Made by a program: the position numbers and the translations under genes. Positions 1 to 8,400 of a DNA stretch of 47,580 nt are shown in pieces. The first letter of the stretch is position 1. Each line of letters opens with the position of its first letter. The notes under the pieces were generated by a model that saw nothing but the letters and a program-made list of their open reading frames with translations, made no database searches and was not told where the DNA came from. The DNA is taken from NCBI GenBank assembly GCA_903861005.1, contig CAIOSP010000071.1, positions 1 through 47,580 on the forward strand, written 5' to 3'. Source of the stretch: an uncultured Pseudomonadota bacterium (GTDB lineage: Bacteria; Myxococcota_A; UBA796; GCA-2862545).

Positions 1-120
<120 letters not shown>

Positions 121-165
121 TCGGCAGGACCCAACGCTCGCGGGCTCCGCGGCGTACGGCGACAG

Positions 166-204
166 AAGCGCGCGCTCCTTGGTGGGGCGCGCGTCTTGCT
201 TTCT
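166..204 (+). terminator. Probable intrinsic terminator after the Gly-rich gene
   Basis: A GC-rich stem pairs 166-178 with 184-197 (about 13 pairs, one bulged U and one G-U) around the five-base loop TTGGT. It is followed by the pyrimidine-rich GCTTTCT. It lies 46 bases after the stop of the upstream gene and before the convergent gene ending at 297, so it may serve both directions. The T tract is short. Confidence 0.5.
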
Positions 205-296
205 GAGGACCGACTTGAACCCGACGAAGGGCGGCCGACGGCGCGTCGCGACTCAGCGACGGACCACAGCGTCGATCGACAGCAGCGGGCGCCGCG

Positions 297-605
297 CTAG
301 CCCGGCGCGCCGGGGCGGTGCTTCAGACCGCGCGCGTGCACGGCGATCGCGTCGGCGGCCGCGCGGAGGTCCGCGTAGGCGGGCGAGTCGGGGATGTCCG
401 ACACGCACTTCGCCCAGATCTCCGGGAACGCCGGGTTGCGGAGCGCGCGGCCCAGCGGCGCCTGGATCTTATCGACCGCGTTCGGCCGAGTCGTGAACAG
501 GTGTGTGATGGCCGCGCGGAGCGGATCCGTCAGCGGATCCGGCAGGTTCGTCGCCCCGATCGACGTGAGGATGTCCTGGTACATGCGATCGCGGGTGACG
601 GACAT
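297..605 (-). CDS. Small hypothetical protein, 102 aa
   Basis: I do not recognise this protein. It is 102 residues long, predicted soluble and mostly helical, with no signal peptide, membrane segment or cysteine cluster. The ATG at 605 is preceded by GGAG at a spacing of five, which fixes the start. It lies 45 bases downstream of the SDR gene stop on the same strand, so co-transcription with it is possible. The composition matches the neighbours. It could be a small accessory protein; I infer nothing further. Confidence 0.6.
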   Translation of the reverse strand: MSVTRDRMYQDILTSIGATNLPDPLTDPLRAAITHLFTTRPNAVDKIQAPLGRALRNPAFPEIWAKCVSDIPDSPAYADLRAAADAIAVHARGLKHRPGAPG

Positions 606-650
606 GGCGACTCCAGACGCGCAGCATACCCTGCGCGGGCCAAGGCGAGA

Positions 651-1406
651 CTAGCGCGGAGACAGGCGAATCGAGCCGTCGATGCGGTAGGTGGTGCCGT
701 TCATGTAGTGGGAGCGCACGATCACGCTGACCAGGTCGGCGTACTCCTCGGGGCGGCCGAGGCGCGACGGGTTCGGGATGCTGGCCGCGATCGACTCGCG
801 GGCCTTCTCCGGCAGGCCGGCGACCATGGGCGTGTCGAAGATGCCGGGCGCGATGGTGAGCGCGCGGATGCCGTACTGGGCCAGGTCGCGGGCGATCGGC
901 AAGGTCATGGACGCCACGCCGCCCTTGGAGGCGCTGTAGGACACCTGACCGATCTGACCCTCGAACGCGGCGATCGACGCGGTGGTGATCAGGACGCCGC
1001 GCTGGTTGTCAGAGTCGGGCGTGTTCTTCGCCATCGCGGCCGCGGCCAGGCGCATCACGTTGAACGTGCCGACGAGGTTCACGCGGATGGTGCGCTCGAA
1101 GCGGTCGAGGGGGTGAGGGTTGCCCTCCTTGTCGAGCATGCGCCCCACGGTCCCGATGCCCGCGCAGCACACCGCGACGCGCAGGTCGCCGAGCGCTGTG
1201 GCTGCGGCGACGGCGGCGCTGACGCCGGCCTCATCGGCCACGTCTGCCTTCACGAACTTGCCCTTGTCGCCGAACTGGGCGAACGCCTCGTTGCCGCGAG
1301 CTTCGTCGATGTCGATGCCGACGACGGCGTAGCCGTCCGCGAACAGGCGCTGAGCGGTGGCGAGTCCGAGGCCGGACGCGGCGCCGGTGATGATCGCAGA
1401 GGGCAT
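651..1406 (-). CDS. Short-chain dehydrogenase (3-hydroxyacyl-CoA dehydrogenase type)
   Basis: This is a classical SDR oxidoreductase using NAD(H). The Rossmann glycine motif TGAASGLG sits near the N-terminus, CAG replaces the usual NAG, a Ser lies in the TTAS segment, and the active-site Tyr and Lys form YSASK. Length (251 aa) and the segment after the catalytic Tyr resemble type-2 3-hydroxyacyl-CoA dehydrogenases (HSD17B10-like), which oxidise hydroxyacyl-CoA in fatty-acid or branched-chain breakdown. The exact substrate is an inference. I chose ATG 1406 because GGAG lies six bases before it and the glycine motif then starts at the usual distance; ATG 1418 is the in-frame alternative. The gene is divergent from the putative HTH gene at 1553. 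Confidence 0.85.
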   Translation of the reverse strand: MPSAIITGAASGLGLATAQRLFADGYAVVGIDIDEARGNEAFAQFGDKGKFVKADVADEAGVSAAVAAATALGDLRVAVCCAGIGTVGRMLDKEGNPHPLDRFERTIRVNLVGTFNVMRLAAAAMAKNTPDSDNQRGVLITTASIAAFEGQIGQVSYSASKGGVASMTLPIARDLAQYGIRALTIAPGIFDTPMVAGLPEKARESIAASIPNPSRLGRPEEYADLVSVIVRSHYMNGTTYRIDGSIRLSPR

Positions 1407-1487
1407 GTAGGGCTCCATGTGCAGGTGGCGACAGGCTCTAGCCGGGCGCGCGCCAATCGGGCAGGTCCGAACACATCAGCACGTTTC

Positions 1488-1512
1488 TGCCGATTTGCAT
1501 GGCGGATCGGCA
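1488..1512. promoter_or_regulatory. Inverted repeat between divergent genes, with a -10-like box
   Basis: TGCCGAT at 1488-1494 and ATCGGCA at 1506-1512 form a perfect 7-bp inverted repeat with an 11-base spacer. A TATATC box at 1522-1527 could serve as a -10 element for the plus-strand gene starting at 1553. The arrangement resembles an operator between the SDR gene and the putative HTH gene. No good -35 element is visible. Confidence 0.3.
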
Positions 1513-1552
1513 ATTCCACAGTATATCGTCCGCGTTGACCCGCGGAGGGCTC

Positions 1553-2305
1553 GTGGACGCAGGCGCATCAGGCGGACTTGGTAAGGCGACCCAGGCGGTC
1601 GAGCTTCCAGCCCGTCTCGTGTTTTCGCTCCTCCAAGCGGCCGTTCGGCTTGCAGCGCGCGTGCACATGCCGCTCGATCGCATCACCGATCTGCTGCGCA
1701 CGGCCTACTTCCTGGAGCACCGCCGCAAGCACCCGCGCGACCTGCAGGTCATCGCGGACAAGCTGGGCGTGTCGCTCCGGACGGCCGGCTCGCTGAACAA
1801 GCAGCTCAAGGAGCCCTTCTTCGCGCCGGAGACCGAGGTCGAGCCGATCCGGATCATCACGGGCGCGCTGCTCGGGGCCCCGTCCTCGATCGAGGGCCTG
1901 GCGGCCATCACCCAGCTCGACATCCTCGAGGTCCGCCGCGCCATCAAGCACCTCCAGGAGCTTGGCTGGGTGGACGTGGATGAACACGAGGTCGCGCGGC
2001 TCTCCGGCACGCTGCGCTCCTTCGTCACTGAGGACCTGCAGCGGCGGGTCGACGGCGTGAACCACCAGCTGGCGATCATCGCCGACAGCGTGTGGGCGCG
2101 GTTCGCGCGCGGCGAGGACGACACCGCGGGCGCCCGCAGCTGGTCGTTCGCGGCCCGGCCCGAGGACGTCGAGGCGGCGATGGAGCGCACCTTCAAGGCG
2201 CTCCGCGCTGAGGCGGTCGAGATGGAGGAGGCGGCCCTCGAGCAGGGGGGAGGCGCCCGGTACGGCATCACGGTGGCGTTCGCGCCGCGGGAGGAGGAGC
2301 GATGA
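1553..2305 (+). CDS. Putative HTH-containing protein of unknown function
   Basis: I do not recognise a named family. The segment around 'LQVIADKLGVSLRTAGSLNKQL' reads like a helix-turn-helix, and a second helical part ('ITQLDILEVRRAIKHLQ' then 'LGWVDVDEHEVARLSG') looks like a winged-helix unit, so a DNA-binding role is likely but unproven. The C-terminal third is acidic and helical. GTG 1553 is preceded by GGAGGG at 1544-1549 and follows the TATATC box. The longer reading from ATG 1499 would start inside the inverted repeat and has no ribosome site; ATG 1670 is a shorter alternative. It overlaps the lipoprotein gene by four bases (ATGA), so the two are probably translated together. Confidence 0.55.
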   Translation: MDAGASGGLGKATQAVELPARLVFSLLQAAVRLAARVHMPLDRITDLLRTAYFLEHRRKHPRDLQVIADKLGVSLRTAGSLNKQLKEPFFAPETEVEPIRIITGALLGAPSSIEGLAAITQLDILEVRRAIKHLQELGWVDVDEHEVARLSGTLRSFVTEDLQRRVDGVNHQLAIIADSVWARFARGEDDTAGARSWSFAARPEDVEAAMERTFKALRAEAVEMEEAALEQGGGARYGITVAFAPREEER

Positions 2306-2988
2306 GCGCCCGACATGCTTGGTTGATGCTGGCCCTCGCAGGGTGCGTGGACGAGACCGGCTACGAGGAGACGGGCCTGCTCACCGGCAACACCGCGGAT
2401 GACGCCGCGGGCGCCGAGGCGTCGGACGCGGCGAACGGCAGCGGCGTGTACTACTCGGCGCAGGCCGTGCTCACGTCGGCGCCGTCGGACGTGACCGTGC
2501 TCGGCCTCCCCGGCGTGCTCGACAAGGACGTCTCCGCCACGCTCTCCGTCGTTGAGCACCCGCAGGCTGTGCCGTTGTTCGTGACGGACGCGGGCTTCGT
2601 CGGCGTGGTCTCGGCCGCGCTGGGCGACACGGTGCAGATCCGCGTCGGCCAGGACGTGGTGCGCTCGCTGACGCTGTCGGACGATCTGTCGTCCGTGAAC
2701 GCCCCCCAGGTCGGGGACACGGACGGCACCGCGGCCGGCGGTGCGGGCGGCGGCCCGACCGACGGAACGGGTCCCATGGTGGTCGACGGGAGGGTCCAGG
2801 TGGGCGACGGCTCCCTCGCGGGGATCAGCGCGCCTTACGTCGCATGGATCGCGGCGCGGCATGCCGTGGCCGAGGTGCCCGCGGGCGACTCCAACGTCAC
2901 GTTGCCTGCGGCGGTGGGCGACATGCTCTGTGTGGCGTCGATCGGATCGGGCGGCGCCACGGGCACCGCGATCTGCTTCACGCTCTAG
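2302..2988 (+). CDS. Predicted lipoprotein, unknown function
   Basis: The first residues form a short signal peptide ending in the lipobox LALAGC, so the mature protein would be anchored through Cys15. The rest is 214 residues with low lysine content, an Asp/Ala-rich linker and a Gly/Thr-rich segment in the middle ('GDTDGTAAGGAGGG'). Either side are stretches of alternating hydrophobic residues suggesting two small beta domains. No catalytic motif is visible. The start ATG overlaps the stop of the preceding HTH-like gene, so expression is probably coupled. This may pair a cytoplasmic regulator with an envelope protein, which is inference. Confidence 0.65.
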   Translation: MSARHAWLMLALAGCVDETGYEETGLLTGNTADDAAGAEASDAANGSGVYYSAQAVLTSAPSDVTVLGLPGVLDKDVSATLSVVEHPQAVPLFVTDAGFVGVVSAALGDTVQIRVGQDVVRSLTLSDDLSSVNAPQVGDTDGTAAGGAGGGPTDGTGPMVVDGRVQVGDGSLAGISAPYVAWIAARHAVAEVPAGDSNVTLPAAVGDMLCVASIGSGGATGTAICFTL

Positions 2989-3045
2989 GCCTGCGCGCAC
3001 GGCGAGTCCGAGCGCGTCCCGCGCGGCGCGCTCCACTGGCGCCGT

Positions 3046-3954
3046 CTACGGGGGCGGCAGCAGCACGTCGTCGTTGATCTGAACTCGGTAGATCTCCCAC
3101 TGCGCGCGCTGCAGGTACTGCACGCTCGACCCGAGCGTCAGCAGGATCCCGCTCGCGGCGGAGCCGTTCGGCAGGTCGCGGAAGCCGGCGTTGAAGTTGT
3201 GGACACACGCGTTCGGGTACGCGGCGATCAGCGGGGAGAGCGTGTTCGGCGTCGGGTCTGTGGCGCCCGGATCGTTGAGCAGGAAGCCGAACGGGTTCGA
3301 AGGATCCACCAAGCCGCCCTGCGCATTCCACAGCGCCTGATCGGGCCGAGCGCGGTAGCGATCATGGCCGTCGACCGGCACCGGCGCCGCGAACGAGGTC
3401 GTGACCACGGTGAGGTAGACCAGAGTCATGCTGTCGCACTCGAGATCCGCCTGGAGGCCAAGCTCCACCGAGTAGCTGCCGCTGATCTTGAGCGCGTCGA
3501 AGGTGATCTCGTCGAGGTCGCTCAGCTTCAAGCGGTTGTAGCCGTGGAAGCCAGCGATCGATCGGTTGCCGCGCCCATTGCCGTTGTAGCCGCCGATCGC
3601 GGGCGCGGAGGTGGACGCGATGACGTCCAGCACCAGCGGGTTGCCATGACCGGTGATGGTCTTGGCGCTGGCGGCGTTCACCGACAGTTCGCACACGTAC
3701 GAGAGGCCCAGCGCAGAGGGTGTGGTGCAGCTGATCGAGCCGCCACCACCACCGCCACCATGGCCGGACCCGTTGTCGGTGTCGGGCGCGTCCGTGTCGG
3801 CCACGACGTCGGTGTCGACCGCGCCGCCGGAGTCGTCACTGCCGCCAAACGTGTCGTCGGGGATGACGACGTCCGTGTCGACGTTGTCGGGGGCCTTGTC
3901 GCCGCCCGAGCAGGCGACGAGCAGGGCAGAGAGGAAGGGGACGAGACGGCGCAT
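3046..3954 (-). CDS. Predicted lipoprotein with Asp/Thr-rich linker
   Basis: A signal peptide starting MRRLVPF ends at the lipobox LLVAC. A linker of about 55 residues follows, made of DTD-type repeats and a poly-Gly run, then a beta-rich domain of about 230 residues with several Cys. No enzymatic motif is seen. ATG 3954 is chosen because GGAGG lies about five bases upstream and the signal peptide then begins at residue 1; reading from 4002 would put 16 extra residues in front of it. DTD linkers of this kind recur in myxobacterial lipoproteins. It is convergent with the lipoprotein gene ending at 2988. The function is unknown. Confidence 0.7.
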   Translation of the reverse strand: MRRLVPFLSALLVACSGGDKAPDNVDTDVVIPDDTFGGSDDSGGAVDTDVVADTDAPDTDNGSGHGGGGGGGSISCTTPSALGLSYVCELSVNAASAKTITGHGNPLVLDVIASTSAPAIGGYNGNGRGNRSIAGFHGYNRLKLSDLDEITFDALKISGSYSVELGLQADLECDSMTLVYLTVVTTSFAAPVPVDGHDRYRARPDQALWNAQGGLVDPSNPFGFLLNDPGATDPTPNTLSPLIAAYPNACVHNFNAGFRDLPNGSAASGILLTLGSSVQYLQRAQWEIYRVQINDDVLLPPP

Positions 3955-4043
3955 CAGGCCTCCGGAGCCCGCATCATGCAGCATCCAACGCGCGTCGTCC
4001 ACCGTCGCGGGCGCGGGCGTGCGCTGCGGGCTAGTTCCGCCGC

Positions 4044-4631
4044 ATGCGCACTGTCGGACCCAAGGACTACGTCGAGTCGATCCCGTTCCCTGAGACGGTG
4101 TCGCTGCGCCCGATCGGCGTGGTGCACTCGCCCTACCGCGAGCGCCACGGCACGCCGCGTCAAGCCACCGTCACCCGCGGCGTGGCCGGCGATGGCGCGC
4201 TCGAAGGCTCGATCGAGCTGTTCGCGGACATCCCCGCGGTCGCGCTTGGCGGCCTGGAGACGTTCGGCCACATCTGGGTGATCAGCTGGCTGCACCTCAA
4301 CACCAGCTGGAACCCCACGGTCATCCCGCCCCGCGGCCCCAAGGTGCGCCGCGGCGTGCTGGCCACGCGCGCGCCGCACCGCCCCAACCCCATCGGGCTG
4401 TCGGCGCTGAAGCTGGTGCGGGTGGACGGCCGCTTCCTCCACGTGCTGGGCTTGGATCTGCTCGACGGCACGCCCGTGCTCGACGTGAAGCCGTACGTGC
4501 CCTACGCCGACGCGTTCCCGGACACGCCGTCCGGTTGGCTCGACGCGATCGGCCAGGAGTACGACGCGCCAGACCGGCCTACGCGGACCGGCGGCGCGGT
4601 CAGCCCACCCGACGTTCCAGGATCGGATTGA
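4044..4631 (+). CDS. trmO: tRNA (N6-threonylcarbamoyladenosine-37) methyltransferase TrmO
   Basis: TrmO (TsaA/YaeB) methylates N6 of t6A at position 37 of ACY-decoding tRNAs, using S-adenosylmethionine, in the cytoplasm. The family's signature segments are clear: PIGVVHSPY near residue 23, the stretch RAPHRPNPIGLS, and DGTPVLDVKPYVPYAD. At 195 aa it is close to the single-domain length of the family, without the longer C-terminal domain of some members. The ATG at 4044 lacks an obvious ribosome site, so the exact start is uncertain. The 3' end overlaps the convergent gene at 4600-5403 by 32 bases. Confidence 0.9.
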   Translation: MRTVGPKDYVESIPFPETVSLRPIGVVHSPYRERHGTPRQATVTRGVAGDGALEGSIELFADIPAVALGGLETFGHIWVISWLHLNTSWNPTVIPPRGPKVRRGVLATRAPHRPNPIGLSALKLVRVDGRFLHVLGLDLLDGTPVLDVKPYVPYADAFPDTPSGWLDAIGQEYDAPDRPTRTGGAVSPPDVPGSD

Positions 4632-5403
4632 GCCAGCGGTCGCCTTCGAGCACGCGGCCGGGCGGGAGCAGCCAGTAGCGGTGCGTGCCCGCGCGGACGC
4701 GCGCGTCGATCTGGCGCAGCTTGCCGATGTCGTCCGGGTCCAGCAGCATCGTCGGCGCGTCCGCGGGCAGCGTCGCGCCGTCGGCCAGCGACTTGAGCCA
4801 GGTCGGGTCACGTAGGTCCAGGCGGTAGACGAACGTACGCTCGGGCCAGGTGTGCCCCGACGCCATCGGCTGCACCAGCTCCAGCGGCCCAAAGCGCGTG
4901 TGGATGCGCAGCGACCCGTTGTCGTACTGCGCGACGCCCAGCGTCGACTCGGCCTTGTACGCGGCCAAGCTCACCAGCTTGCTGGCGAACCCGAGCTGGC
5001 TTCCCGGCAACACCGAGCACATCGACCAGCTGACCCACTGTCCGGGCGTGGCCGACGGGACGGACAGCGCCTCCGCGACCGGCACGAGGGGTTCGTCGCC
5101 GACCAGACCGAGGCCCTGGCGCAGGCGATCGGGCAGGTCACGTGCGCCGCGGCCCCAGCCGATGAAGGCCGACGGGAGCACGCCGCAGTCGAACTGCACC
5201 CACAGGGGCATGCCCATGCCGCCGTACGCCAAGCCGTTCATCTTGTTCAGAAGTCGATGAAACGACGCGTTCGCGGGGTCCGCCGCGTCGAGCCGACGGA
5301 GCGGCACGCCGAGCGGGCGAGGATCCAGGCGGTCCAGGTTTGAGCTCGCGCCGAACGCGAACGGCACGTACCCGCGCTGGGCCAGAGAGGAGAGGAGTCC
5401 CAT
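4600..5403 (-). CDS. PKS-linked protein of unknown function
   Basis: I do not recognise this 267-residue protein. There is no signal peptide, no membrane helix, no GxSxG nucleophile elbow and no nucleotide-binding motif, so it does not look like a standard thioesterase, ketoreductase or regulator. Distinctive segments are NGLAYGGMGMPLWVQFDCG and SAFIGWGRG. Its ATG (5403-5401) directly follows the TGA of the PKS gene (TGAATG), so the two are almost certainly one transcript with coupled translation. That makes a role in PKS product release, modification or assembly the leading inference. Its 3' end overlaps trmO on the other strand by 32 bases. Confidence 0.7.
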   Translation of the reverse strand: MGLLSSLAQRGYVPFAFGASSNLDRLDPRPLGVPLRRLDAADPANASFHRLLNKMNGLAYGGMGMPLWVQFDCGVLPSAFIGWGRGARDLPDRLRQGLGLVGDEPLVPVAEALSVPSATPGQWVSWSMCSVLPGSQLGFASKLVSLAAYKAESTLGVAQYDNGSLRIHTRFGPLELVQPMASGHTWPERTFVYRLDLRDPTWLKSLADGATLPADAPTMLLDPDDIGKLRQIDARVRAGTHRYWLLPPGRVLEGDRWLNPILERRVG

Positions 5404-8400
5404 TCACTGCTTCCCGTGTCGCTTCTTGGCGGGGTGGTCCGACGAGTGCGTCGTCCCGTCCGGGGGTTGATTGAGCGTGACGACCAGCGCGGCGAGCGCG
5501 ATGGCCCCGACGAGGATCGCGACGAGGAGCCAGCGGATCGTGTGATCCGGTGCGGCGGCCTCGGTCGTTGCCAGGGGGGCGGTGACCTCGGCGGCGGCGG
5601 GCGGTGCTTGCACGGGCTGTGCCGATGCGGCGGGGGCCACGCTCGCCGTGGCGCCGAGGTCCGACGCGCCTGTGACGGACGCGGTGGAGGGTACCGGCGC
5701 GGAGGCGATGGGCGCGGGCGCGGCCCCGACGGGCGCAGCGGCGGAAGCGAACGCGGCAGCGACCGAGGCGTGCGCAGGCGGCGCGGGCGTGGTCGACGTC
5801 GCCGAGACCAGCGCGGGCGTGGCCGCGAATGGCGCGGGCGCGGCGACCGCAGGCTCACCGGCCGTGAGGCGTGAGGGCTCGACCACCGCGGCCAGCTCGT
5901 CCGCCACCTCGGTGAGGCGCGGCCCGTTTAGCAGGCGATCGAGCGGGAGCGGCGCCCCGAGCCCGTCGCGGATCCGACGGTACAGATCGACCGCCATCAC
6001 CGAGTCAAAGCCCTGCCACGCGAGCGGGCGACCCGGGTCCAGCTCGCCCGGCTGGAACCCGAGCAGCTCCTCGGAGGTACGGAGCAGCCACGCGAGCGTC
6101 GCAGCGCGCACGTCGCCCGGCGCGATCGGCGTCGCCGCGCGCGTGGTGACAGGGAGCGGCGCGGCTGGCGCGGACGCCGACACAGGGGGCGCGGCGACGG
6201 GCGCGGGTGCAGGGGAGGCCGCGACTGGGGCGGTGCGCAGCGCGGGCGCCGGGACAGGCGCGGGGGCCGCCACGGTCGCGGCGACCGCGACCGGCAGCGC
6301 GATGACGGCCGCGGGCAGCGCCAGCTTCTCCAGCAGGCGGGTCGCCAGCTCGTCCACGCTCGGGCCGACGGTCACCGCCTCTTGGGGCAGCGTCGCGCCG
6401 AAGCGCTGGCCGATCGCGCGGTTCAGATCGATCGCCATCACCGAGTCGAAGCCCTGCCAGGACAGCGGTCGCGTCCGGGACAGCGAGCCGGCGTCGACGC
6501 CCAACAAGCCCTCGACGATCGTGGCGAGCTCCGCGCTCGCCTGCGCGGGACGCGCGGCGGGAGCCAGGCTCTTGAGCACGTCGACGGCGGTCGCGACCGG
6601 CGCGGCCACCGGCGGGGCGACGGGCGCGCTCGCGGGCGCGACGGCCGGCGCGGAGGCTGTCGTCGGCGCGCGGCCCAGGCTCCGCATGATCTCGCGAACC
6701 AACGGCGCGTTCGCGAACGCCGGGTCGCGCTCCAGGATGGTGTGCACGCGCATGTCCATGAAGGACACCTGCGGGAGCAGGTCGGCGCCGCTGCGGATCA
6801 TCGCGCTCACGCCGTCTGCGGTGCGCACCCCGCCCATGCCTCGCGACGCCATCAGCTCGGACAGGCGCGCCGCCATGCCGATCTCGCCCCACGGGCCCCA
6901 GTTGATGCTCACGGCGGGCAGGCCGCGCGCGTGTCGCGACCAGGCTAGCGCGTCCATGAACGCGTTCGCGGCGGCGTAGTTCACCTGACCGGGCGCGCCC
7001 AGGCTCGACGTGACCGACGAGAACAGGACGAACGCGTGCAGGTCACGGTCGCGGGTGGCGACGTGCAGGTTCCACGCGCCCTCCACCTTGGCCGGGAACA
7101 CCTTGAGGAAGCGGGTCCGATCCTGCGCCATGACCGGGCCGTCTGCGAGCACACCCGCGGCGTGCACCACGCCACGCACCGGCACGCCGCGCGCGTCGAG
7201 GGACGCGAACAGCGCGTTCACCGCGCCCAGGTCCGCGACGTCGACCGACGCGACATCGACGGTCGCGCCACGAGCGCGCAGCGCAGCGATCGTGGCCTGC
7301 GCGTCCGGTCCCGGCGCGCTGCGACCGCACAGCACCACGTTCGTCGCGCCTGCGTCCACCAGCGACACCGCGACCGCGAGGCCCAGCGCGCCGAGGCCGC
7401 CGCTGATCACCCAGGCGGTGTTCGCGCGGGGCGCGATCTTGGCGCCAGACGGCGCGTGCGGCACCAAGCGCAGCGCGAAGGTCTGCCGGCGACGGAACGC
7501 GAGCTGGTCTTCGGTGCGGGGCGTCGCGCGCAGCAGCGCGAGCAGTCCGTCCACGCCGCCCGTCGGGTCCAGATCCACGCGCACGTTCGTGAGGCCGCGG
7601 TGCTCGAGCGACACCACACGCGCCACGCCCCACACGGTGGCCTGCGCCAGCGCGGGGGCCTCGCCCGGGTGCACGGCGTCTGCGCCGCGGGTGATCGTCC
7701 ACACGCCCGCGTTGGGTGCGGCCTCGATCACGGCCTGGAAGATATGAAGTGCCGCGACCGACACGTTGTCCTGCTGCGCGGTCCACCAACTCGCCGCCGC
7801 CTGATCGTCGGCGGGAGCGTCCAAGGCCCAGCCGTGGATCCAGCCGCGCAGCGTCGCGGCGTGCGACGCCACAAGCGCCTTGAACGTGCTCGGGTCGGCG
7901 TCGCGCGTGACGCGCACCACGGTGTGGCCGTCGGACTCCAGCGCGGCGGCGATCGGCGAGAGCGCGCCGCCTTGATCCACGCCCACAATCCAGGTGCCAC
8001 GCGCGACGGCCACGCCGGGGACGGCGTCAATCGGCATCCACCGCATGCGGTAGAAGTCGGCAGAGTCAAACGCGGTGGCGGAACGCGCGGGCGCGGTGGC
8101 TGCGGTGAGGCCGGGGATCGCGAGGCCGACGGTGACGCCCGCAGGCACCTCAAACGCAGGGAACCCAGGGCCCGGGTCCTCCACGAAGTGCTCCTTGCGC
8201 TGGAACGGGTAGCGCGGCAGGTTCACGCGGTTGGCGCGGTGCTGGGACCAGTACAGGCTCCAGCGCAGCGGCCCGCCCGCGACGAACATGCCCGCGACCG
8301 ACTCGGCGAGGGTGGCGGTGGGGCGGTCCTTCGACGACGACGGCAGCCAGGACGCGGCCAGCTCCGGCACGCAGCGACGACCCATCCCGATCAGGGTGCC

